Shown: one piece after another, positions 1 through 5,902 of the stretch
Layout of the letters: every line of letters begins with the position of its first letter
How positions within the stretch are numbered: the stretch's first letter is position 1
Assembly (NCBI GenBank): GCA_027021085.1
Contig: JALUVB010000107.1
Coordinates: 1-26,302 of the forward strand
Length of the DNA: 26,302 nucleotides
DNA from: a bacterium
GTDB taxonomy: Bacteria > CAIJMQ01 > JAADFP01
Direction of reading: 5' to 3'
The notes under the pieces: model-generated
What the model was told of the DNA's origin: nothing
Seen by the model: the letters and a program-made list of their open reading frames with translations, nothing else
The model's database searches: none
Position numbers and translations under genes: made by a program

Positions 1-1815
1 TTTTTATCCCCTCTTTCTCTCAAAACTTTACCCAGGCACTCTGAAATAGAAGGCTGGGTGGTTTCTCCCCCGCAAAGAAGGGGAAGCGCGTTGAGTTTTT
101 TGTTTCAGGTAGAACGATTTAAAGTGAGGGAGTGGGAGGAAATAAGAAAGAAAGTAAAAGTGAGGGTTTATTTTCCCCTTGCTTATTCTCCCCGGGTAGG
201 GGAGAAATATGTACTAAAAGGCAAATTATCATCCTCTATTCTCCCGCGGGGTAATAAATATCCGCTTTTCACAGTCAAAAAGAGAAAGGATTTTATTTAT
301 AAGGGAGAAAATAACGGTCTTTACGTAAGTTTTTTGCAGGGCTCCTATTATCTCAAAGAAAAATTTAAGCATTTACTCGAACAGGCAATTCCTCCTCCTT
401 ATTCTGATATCTTGAAGGGACTTATCCTGGGAGGAAGAGAGGTGCCTTACCAGCTGCGTGAACTCTTTTTGAAAAGAGGGATTATGCATCTTCTGGCAGT
501 CTCCGGGCTTCATGTGGGAATTGTGGTGTTGCTTTTCTATTCCCTGCTCAGGCTATTTCCCCTGGACCCCAGGCTTCCTCCCCTCGTTTCGGTAATCTTT
601 ACTTTTTTCTACCTTTATGTGGTGGGATTCCCGCCTTCCGGCCTGAGAGCAGGCATCATAGCCGGCGTCTATCTTCTGGGAAAAGTTATAGGGAGGGAGA
701 CAAATTTTTTGAACGTGCTCTCCTTATCCTGTCTGCTGCTTCTTTCTCTAAATCCCAACAATCTTTTCTCTCCCGGTTTTCAGCTTACTTTCCTGATTAC
801 CTTTTTTATTGTCTATCTTTCTCCTTTCCTGGAATCTGAACTTGCCATTAAACCGCTATTTTTAAAACGGGTGGTAACTGTCACTATATTGGCGCAAATT
901 GCTGCTATGCCTCTGGTGGCTTACCATTTCCACTATGTGAGCATATTCGGCTTTTTCTGGAATTTTCTTTTCTTTCCACTGTTACCTCTGCTGCTGGGGG
1001 GCGGGCTGCTTATTCCGCTTTTTACACTGTTGCCGGGAGGTCTGGATAGATTGATTACTTTCCCACTGACCATGATGCTGAAATTTACCCTGCAAAGCCT
1101 GGAAAGAATACGGATGGCAGGATTCTTTTACCCGGTATTTGTTCCCTTAGGAGTAGTTATAATAATCTACCTTTTTTATCTCCTGCTTCCCCGCATGGGC
1201 AGAAGGAGTTGTTTTATCTTTTTGTCCCTTCTCCTGAGTCCTATTATTTCTGCGTTGCCGCAAGTTTCTCTGTATCCGCTGGGGAAGGGATATATTGCGC
1301 TCTTTCCGGAGAAAGGAAAGAATTTTCTCTACATAGCGGTGAAAAGATGGAGGAAGAGCGATGAATCCTACCTTTTGCAATACCTTGCCGGAAAAAGAAT
1401 AGATTACATTGTTCTTTCCCAGGGAAACTGGGAGAATATCCTGGTAGGAGAGATAGTGCGAAGAGGCTGGAAAGTAAAAAATATTTTCCTTCCTCCGGGA
1501 GATTTAATTCCCTATGTAAAAGGTGGTATGAAGGTGCAGGTGATGCGGGGAGAGAGTCCTATTCCGGCAGAAACTCTGCGTTGGGAATATAAGGGGGCTT
1601 CTCTTTTGCTTTACCAGGAAATTCCGGGAGGAGAAGTAATTTTCTCTCCCCGGGAAATAAAGATTGTAAGAGGGAAAATTATTTATCCTGTCACTCCTTA
1701 CCGCTCTAAAAAGAAAGGGTATTCTTTGAATTTATCACGAGAGGGGCTGATATCATTGAGGGTAGATGATGAAAAAGTTTATCTTGCTATTACTCGGCTT
1801 GCTTATTCTTTCTGA
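1..1815 (+). CDS. comEC: ComEC/Rec2 family DNA-uptake channel, 5' end cut by window
   Basis: The reading frame is open from base 1, so the true start lies upstream; the GTG at 58 is internal. The first visible residues (EIEGWVVSPP) fit the end of the N-terminal OB-like DUF4131 region. The competence domain follows, with the family signature HLLAVSGLHVG at about 484-519 and then about eight to ten hydrophobic segments to about 1260. In this family the membrane domain carries single-stranded DNA across the inner membrane in natural transformation. The C-terminal part (about 1260-1812) sits where the metallo-beta-lactamase domain normally lies, but the expected HxHxDH after the 'lDyivlS' strand is absent: the sequence reads IDYIVLSQGNWEN at about 1399-1437. 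The next gene starts inside this one. Identification as ComEC is firm; the loss of metal ligands is read directly; the functional consequence is inferred. Confidence 0.93.
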   Translation, partial: FLSPLSLKTLPRHSEIEGWVVSPPQRRGSALSFLFQVERFKVREWEEIRKKVKVRVYFPLAYSPRVGEKYVLKGKLSSSILPRGNKYPLFTVKKRKDFIYKGENNGLYVSFLQGSYYLKEKFKHLLEQAIPPPYSDILKGLILGGREVPYQLRELFLKRGIMHLLAVSGLHVGIVVLLFYSLLRLFPLDPRLPPLVSVIFTFFYLYVVGFPPSGLRAGIIAGVYLLGKVIGRETNFLNVLSLSCLLLLSLNPNNLFSPGFQLTFLITFFIVYLSPFLESELAIKPLFLKRVVTVTILAQIAAMPLVAYHFHYVSIFGFFWNFLFFPLLPLLLGGGLLIPLFTLLPGGLDRLITFPLTMMLKFTLQSLERIRMAGFFYPVFVPLGVVIIIYLFYLLLPRMGRRSCFIFLSLLLSPIISALPQVSLYPLGKGYIALFPEKGKNFLYIAVKRWRKSDESYLLQYLAGKRIDYIVLSQGNWENILVGEIVRRGWKVKNIFLPPGDLIPYVKGGMKVQVMRGESPIPAETLRWEYKGASLLLYQEIPGGEVIFSPREIKIVRGKIIYPVTPYRSKKKGYSLNLSREGLISLRVDDEKVYLAITRLAYSF

Positions 1816-2734
1816 ATTGCGGGGAGAAGGGATAGAAGTGTTTTTTTCTCCGCACAGAAACCTGGAAGACATTTTGGTAAAAGAAATTAGGGCAGCCAGG
1901 GAAGGGATTACGGGAGCCCTTTACATCGTAAGGGGCAGGGTGGGGGAGGCACTGGTAAAAGCCAGGCGCAGAGGGGTTAAGGTGAAGATTTTAGTGGAGA
2001 GAGACAATATTTATGCTCCTTTTAGTTTCTATCCCAGGCTGCAGAACGAGAACATGGCTATTGTAGATAAGAATAAGGCTCTCATGCATAATAAGTTCCT
2101 GGTAGTGGATAGGGAGAAAGTCTTTACCGGCTCTTACAATCCGGGAGCATCCTCCTATCAATTCAATGATTTAATCTTGCTGGACTCCAGGGAGCTGGCG
2201 AAAAATTATCTCCAGGAATTTAACCATTTAAAAAATTTAAAAACGAGAAAGGGAAGAAAGGGTTATAATAATACGGTGTATGTTTCCGGAGTAAAGGTGG
2301 AGAATTATTTCACGCCGGGCAAGGAGGCTTTTTTCAGGGTAAAGGAGTTAATGGAAGGGGCCAAAGAAAGCATATATTTCTCCCAGTTTTCTTTTACCCA
2401 TAAGGAGCTGGCAGAGTGTATTTTGAGAAAGGCATCAGAAGGAGTGGAGGTTAAGGGAATCGTGGATTATTACGAAGCAAGGCAGTCTTCTCCCTGCCAG
2501 TTGATGGCCCTATCAGGCTTAAGAGTGATAGAGGATAGAAACTATGCTTCCCGCTGGCACAGCAAGTTTATAGTTATTGATGGGAAGATTGTAATTACAG
2601 GCTCACTGAACCTTTCCTACTCAGGCTTCAAGAGGAATAACGAGAATATTCTGGTTATATATTCTCCTGCCATTGCCCGGAAGTACGGAAAGGAGTTTGG
2701 AAAGTATTTTAAGTTATGGGAAGGAAGAATTTAG
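1769..2734 (+). CDS. Exported phospholipase D-like protein with two HKD motifs
   Basis: About 321 residues. Two HxK(x)4D motifs are present, at His107/Lys109/Asp114 and His264/Lys266/Asp271 (numbered from ATG 1769), each followed by a GSxN segment. Two HKD copies form one active site in the PLD superfamily, which includes phospholipases, cardiolipin synthases and nucleases. The N-terminus is Lys-Lys followed by about 14 hydrophobic residues, a signal peptide or anchor, so the protein probably acts outside the cytoplasmic membrane. ATG 1769 is preferred over ATG 1766 because GAGGG at 1758-1762 is 6 nt upstream of it. The gene overlaps comEC by 47 bases and the next gene by 19 bases, implying translational coupling. 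At this size and with a signal sequence it resembles PLD-type nucleases more than the larger cardiolipin synthases, but substrate cannot be read from sequence. Confidence 0.88.
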   Translation: MKKFILLLLGLLILSELRGEGIEVFFSPHRNLEDILVKEIRAAREGITGALYIVRGRVGEALVKARRRGVKVKILVERDNIYAPFSFYPRLQNENMAIVDKNKALMHNKFLVVDREKVFTGSYNPGASSYQFNDLILLDSRELAKNYLQEFNHLKNLKTRKGRKGYNNTVYVSGVKVENYFTPGKEAFFRVKELMEGAKESIYFSQFSFTHKELAECILRKASEGVEVKGIVDYYEARQSSPCQLMALSGLRVIEDRNYASRWHSKFIVIDGKIVITGSLNLSYSGFKRNNENILVIYSPAIARKYGKEFGKYFKLWEGRI

Positions 2735-3174
2735 ACCGGATAAGAATTTACCAGGAAGTACTCAAGGCAGGAAGGCATATAGACCTTAACCTGGAAGGAA
2801 GGAGTATGTTCCCCTTCATTATGCCGGGCGATAAGGCGAAGGTGCGATGGGTGCCTTTAGCCAGGACAAGAATAGGGGAAGTAGTGGTTTTTAGGGGGGG
2901 GCAGGGAAAGCTCGTCTCTCATCGTATAATTTTTAAGAAAGGAGATAAGGTGATAACCAAGGGGGATTTTTCCCCCTGTTGGGATAGAAAGTGGAAGAGC
3001 GAGGATTATCTGGGAAAGTTGGAGGAGTTAAAAGGGAAACGGAACCTACTTTTCCAGCTCTCCCAGGCCTTTTATCCCTTGCCTATTCTCTGGTCTATTT
3101 CTGTTTCTCTGCTTAGTTTCTGGCTGCATCCCTTCTTCCGGTTGTACCTGACGATGAGGGAGAGAAGAAAGTAG
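2716..3174 (+). CDS. S26-type (signal peptidase I-like) serine peptidase
   Basis: 152 residues. GRSMFPFIMPGD at 28-39 matches the catalytic Ser box of S24/S26 peptidases (Ser30). LVSHRII places His69 where the ER/archaeal/SipW-type signal peptidases carry the catalytic His, in contrast to the Lys of ordinary bacterial LepB. ITKGD at 80-84 matches the conserved box that follows. There is no N-terminal membrane anchor; instead a hydrophobic segment lies at about 122-146, so the protein may be tethered by its C-terminus. It overlaps the PLD-like gene by 19 bases and ends the operon. The family cleaves signal peptides or small secreted precursors; the substrate here is unknown. The last bases of the gene, including the stop, form the first unit of a heptamer repeat array. 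Confidence 0.78.
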   Translation: MGRKNLDRIRIYQEVLKAGRHIDLNLEGRSMFPFIMPGDKAKVRWVPLARTRIGEVVVFRGGQGKLVSHRIIFKKGDKVITKGDFSPCWDRKWKSEDYLGKLEELKGKRNLLFQLSQAFYPLPILWSISVSLLSFWLHPFFRLYLTMRERRK

Positions 3175-3243
3175 CAGGTAGCGAGCAGAGGATAGTAAAC
3201 AGTGAATAGTGAACGGTGAATGGTGAGAGAGTAGCGAGTAGTT
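3170..3243 (+). repeat. Heptamer repeat array A (AGTGAAY / AGTAGYG units)
   Basis: In-register 7-bp units: AGTAGCA 3170, GGTAGCG 3177, AGCAGAG 3184, a 3-nt slip, AGTAAAC 3194, AGTGAAT 3201, AGTGAAC 3208, GGTGAAT 3215, GGTGAGA 3222, a 1-nt slip, AGTAGCG 3230 and AGTAGTT 3237. The first unit overlaps the TAG stop of the upstream gene (3172-3174). The same unit types recur near 12654, 19283-19417 and, inverted, 23846-23905. Confidence 0.8.
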
Positions 3244-3270
3244 AGGGAGGATATGAGATAGGTGTGAGGT

Positions 3271-3328
3271 GATAGGCAGAACTGGTCCCGATGTTCATTG
3301 GGAGCAACTCACAACTCTTCCAAGATAC
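3271..3328 (+). repeat. Repeat-block module shared with blocks at 12676 and 23565
   Basis: The 12-mer GATAGGCAGAAC at 3271-3282 occurs again exactly at 12676-12687, directly after heptamers in both places. Bases 3306-3328 (AACTCACAACTCTT, N, CAAGATAC) match the minus strand of 23565-23587 with two mismatches in 23. This is a dispersed composite repeat, not coding sequence. Confidence 0.65.
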
Positions 3329-3669
3329 AGGCGGGGGCACAGCAGGCATTATGTCTTGTCCCGTATGTGCGCAGTATAACCCAAGGACGTAATATATGGA
3401 ACGAGTATATTGATTATCTTTCCAGATGTAAAAAAAGTGATAAAAGAGAAAAGCGGATTGGCATAGATAGCATAAAAGGATAATATTATCCCCGGTGTTA
3501 GTGAGAGATGGGGTAGCAGGTGCCAGGAGCAGGGAAATAACAGACAGGAAATTGCCTTGCAGCAGGGCAGAGATCCTCTCTCGTTTCCTGGGAGATACTG
3601 CTTCCATAAAAAGAATCGACACCAGGCCAAACAGTCTATCCGGTCGTGGTGCACTAATAGACTTTCCAT
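3329..3669. other. Intergenic stretch with no recognisable gene
   Basis: Short frames exist on both strands here, but none has a convincing ribosome site, a recognisable motif or natural protein composition. One + frame (about 3370-3480, containing NIWNEYIDYLSRCKK) looks weakly protein-like and might be decayed coding sequence in line with the remnant that follows. I see no tRNA, RNase P, tmRNA or SRP RNA hallmarks. Confidence 0.4.
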
Positions 3670-3828
3670 ATGGTCAAGGCAATCCGGGAATATTATGGTA
3701 ACTATAACGAGTTTGAATGCGGTAGGTATTATTTCAGGGCTATGGCCAGCTGGTTGGTCTATCAGGGCTTTTCTATGCTGCAGCAAAGGGGGGTACCACT
3801 GCGACTTGAAGCTCTGGCATCAGGTTGA
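3661..3828 (+). pseudogene. Probable remnant of a GH116-like (alpha/alpha)6 glycosidase
   Basis: The frame ACT 3661, ATG 3670 to TGA 3826-3828 encodes about 55 residues. Its core, NEFECGRYYFRAMASW at about 3706-3756, resembles the C-terminal part of GH116/DUF608-type glycosidases, where an 'NP(F/Y)NE(I/F)ECG..YARAMAS' pattern is typical. A TAG stops the frame at 3658-3660, there is no ribosome site, and the similarity fades after LVYQGFS. This is far too short for the family (normally several hundred residues), so I read it as a decayed fragment. It lies just upstream of a carbohydrate regulator and two glycosidase genes, which makes a lost glycosidase plausible. The similarity is from memory of the family motif only. 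Confidence 0.4.
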
Positions 3829-4004
3829 AAATAGAGCTTATATGGTAGAGAGATAATAACTTCGATAGAATAAAGCAATAATTCCTTTTTTTCTGTTTTT
3901 TTTCGATTTTTGTAAGGTGGGCTGGAGATTGTCAGGGGAATAGCGGATAGCAATGTATAGCGGTGGTTGGGAGAGTCTGCAAGGTATCTGGAGATAGGTG
4001 TGAC

Positions 4005-4033
4005 TTGACAGAAGGGAGAAAAAGTTGTATACT
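4005..4033 (+). promoter_or_regulatory. Near-consensus sigma70-type promoter of the GntR/LacI regulator
   Basis: TTGACA at 4005-4010, a 17-nt spacer and TATACT at 4028-4033. Transcription would start near 4040, about 25 nt before ATG 4064. The -35 is perfect and the -10 differs at one base. Confidence 0.8.
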
Positions 4034-4063
4034 AAGTTGGTGTTATAACCAGGAGTTGCCAGG

Positions 4064-5098
4064 ATGGAAGAAGAGTTCATACAGATTGTGGAAGTTCCCT
4101 TATACAAACAGTTAAAAAATATTCTGAAAAATCTTATTGAGAAGGGGAAGATAAAAACAGGAGAAAGGATATTCTCGGAGAATGAGTTGATATCCAGGTA
4201 CAATGTCAGCAGTACTACAGCAAGAAGAGCGTTGAATGAACTGGTCTCGGAGGGGTTCCTTTACCGCATACAGGGAAAGGGAACTTTTGTGGCAGATTAC
4301 AAGAGTCTCAGAAACCATCGCACCGTAGGTGTGGTAGTGGAAGCGGAAGAATATTCACATCTTCCCTTTACCAGATATCTGCCTTCACAACTGCAATCTC
4401 TTGATTACTTTACTACTTTGATGGATATCAGGAACAATGTTAAACCACATCTGGAAAAGTTTCTTCAGGAAAAATATTTTGGCTTGATAGTGGATGGTTA
4501 TTCGGTTTTCCCCTTTGAAATTCTAAGTAAGTTAAGAAAATCTGCCCGACTGGTATTCATCCATCGTTTTGAAGGCCCGCAGAGGTACAATGCCTCCTAT
4601 ATCCTCGCCGATTATGTTAAAGGAGGCTATCTGGCAGCTAAACATTTATTAAAAGCGGGAAGGAAAAATGTGCTCATACTTTCCTTTAAGATAGAGCCGG
4701 GATGGATTTCGGATCTGTTCTACCGGGGATGCCTGCAAGCCCAGAAAGAGTATGGGGGTAAATTCACCTACCTGATTACCAGGGAGACATCTCCGGCAAC
4801 TTATCGGGAAATGTTCAACTCTTCTGATAGGCCGGAGGGGATTCTTTCTTTTGGTGATTTCCGGGTTATTCCGGTGTTAAAAATTTTGGAGGAATTGAAA
4901 GTGAAAGTGCCAGATGATGTTGCCATTATTGGCTATTACAATACCCTCTGGGGAGAAGGGTATAGTCTTACTTCTGTCTCTATCAATGAGAAATTAATTT
5001 CAACAAAAGCAGTGGAAATGTTGGAAAAAGGGAGAAACGAAAAGATTTATGTGGAGCCGAAAATTATTTTTCGGGATTCCTGCCCGGAGGATTTATGA
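4064..5098 (+). CDS. GntR-type HTH regulator with LacI-type sugar-binding domain
   Basis: 344 residues. Residues about 7-80 form a GntR winged helix: PLYKQLKNIL, GERIFSENELISRYNVSSTTARRALNELVSEG and RIQGKGTFV are the classic blocks. Residues about 85-340 resemble the periplasmic-binding-protein/LacI effector domain (GGYLAAKHLL, VPDDVAIIGYYNT, TSVSINEKLIS). This AraR-like arrangement binds DNA in response to a sugar. AGGAG at 4051-4055 lies 8 nt before ATG. The pseudopilin gene starts 55 nt downstream and the glycosidases follow, so these are the likely targets; the ligand is unknown. Family assignment is secure; target assignment is from position. Confidence 0.92.
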   Translation: MEEEFIQIVEVPLYKQLKNILKNLIEKGKIKTGERIFSENELISRYNVSSTTARRALNELVSEGFLYRIQGKGTFVADYKSLRNHRTVGVVVEAEEYSHLPFTRYLPSQLQSLDYFTTLMDIRNNVKPHLEKFLQEKYFGLIVDGYSVFPFEILSKLRKSARLVFIHRFEGPQRYNASYILADYVKGGYLAAKHLLKAGRKNVLILSFKIEPGWISDLFYRGCLQAQKEYGGKFTYLITRETSPATYREMFNSSDRPEGILSFGDFRVIPVLKILEELKVKVPDDVAIIGYYNTLWGEGYSLTSVSINEKLISTKAVEMLEKGRNEKIYVEPKIIFRDSCPEDL

Positions 5099-5153
5099 GA
5101 GAAGGATTGTGTTGGGATAAAAAACAGGGGTTGAGAAAAAAAGGAGGTGCGAT

Positions 5154-5774
5154 ATGATGGGTAAGATTCGTAAGTTGTGGGGGACAAGAGGAGCGTTCAC
5201 GTTGATAGAGCTCCTGGTGGTTATCGCTATTATTGCGATACTGGCGGCCATGCTGCTACCTGCTTTGCAGAAAGCCAGGGAAAAAGCAAGGCAGATATCC
5301 TGTGTGAGTCAACTTAAGCAGCTGGGATTGGGAAATTTAATGTATGCCCAGGATTGGGATAACTTTCTTCCCATGGGTGTAGGGTACAGAGACTACACCT
5401 GGTGGTGGTGGGGAGATAACAACCAATACGGATATACAGTACTGGCGTCCTATGTAAGAGCTAAAGGAGCGGGTGGAATACTTGCCTGTCCCACGGCAAA
5501 ATCTATAGGTCGGGGATATTCTCCGGATCTCTCCTATGCCCAGAATAATGATGCAAGAGGACGCAACTTGAGCCAGATACCTATTCCCTCTAACTTTATT
5601 ATGTACATGGATGCAGATTATTTCCGTATAGATCCTTATCCTAATGGTCTTCTCAATAGAGCCGGCGATTGGCATAGTGGCAACTTCAATGCTGTCTTTG
5701 CTGATGGTCATGCAGCATTGGTAGACAGGGGTAAACTTATGGCAAATCCCAGGAAATATCTCTTGGCTCAATAA
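5154..5774 (+). CDS. Type II/IV pseudopilin-like protein with H-X9-DG motif
   Basis: 206 residues. After a short basic leader ([14 protein letters not shown]) comes [20 protein letters not shown], the prepilin methylation/transmembrane helix with Glu at +5. The residue before the cleavage point is Ala14 rather than the usual Gly. A helical stretch with KAREKARQ follows, then a globular Trp/Tyr-rich domain. The C-terminus has His174, nine residues, then Asp184-Gly185, the H-X9-DG signature of a pseudopilin group expanded in Planctomycetes, Lentisphaerae and related uncultured phyla. AGGAGGT at 5142-5148 gives a very strong ribosome site for ATG 5154 or 5157. No other secretion gene is in the window. 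Being between a sugar-sensing regulator and glycosidases suggests a role at the cell surface in glycan use, but this is inference. Confidence 0.88.
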   Translation: MMGKIRKLWGTRGAFTLIELLVVIAIIAILAAMLLPALQKAREKARQISCVSQLKQLGLGNLMYAQDWDNFLPMGVGYRDYTWWWWGDNNQYGYTVLASYVRAKGAGGILACPTAKSIGRGYSPDLSYAQNNDARGRNLSQIPIPSNFIMYMDADYFRIDPYPNGLLNRAGDWHSGNFNAVFADGHAALVDRGKLMANPRKYLLAQ

Positions 5775-5811
5775 AGAAGTATTGTAGAAGATAACGGAGA
5801 TAATGTTTTCT

Positions 5812-5861
5812 CAGGTGACATGGTGCCCAGGGGTGACAAAAAGGAATAAATGAGGCAAAAT
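5812..5861 (+). promoter_or_regulatory. Possible promoter with direct repeat before the glycosidase gene
   Basis: GTGACA occurs twice, at 5815-5820 and 5833-5838, within the similar contexts CAGGTGACA and CAGGGGTGACA. The second copy, a 17-nt spacer and CAAAAT at 5856-5861 would make a weak sigma70 promoter. The repeat could instead be a regulator half-site. Evidence is positional only. Confidence 0.25.
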
Positions 5862-5902
5862 TAAAGATAGGCGTTTATAGGAACCTTTAATGGAGGTATT
5901 CG

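Noticed and set aside
1766-1768. ATG 1766 as start of the PLD-like gene
   Set aside because: Only 3 nt from the GAGGG ribosome site; ATG 1769 has a better 6-nt spacing. The difference is one Met.
3298-3483. A + strand frame of 61 codons
   Set aside because: Crosses the shared repeat module and has no ribosome site or recognised domain.
3242-3786. Overlapping - strand frames of 126 and 145 codons
   Set aside because: No ribosome site, no family motif, cysteine- and leucine-rich arbitrary composition, and they overlap each other and the repeat block; read as chance frames.
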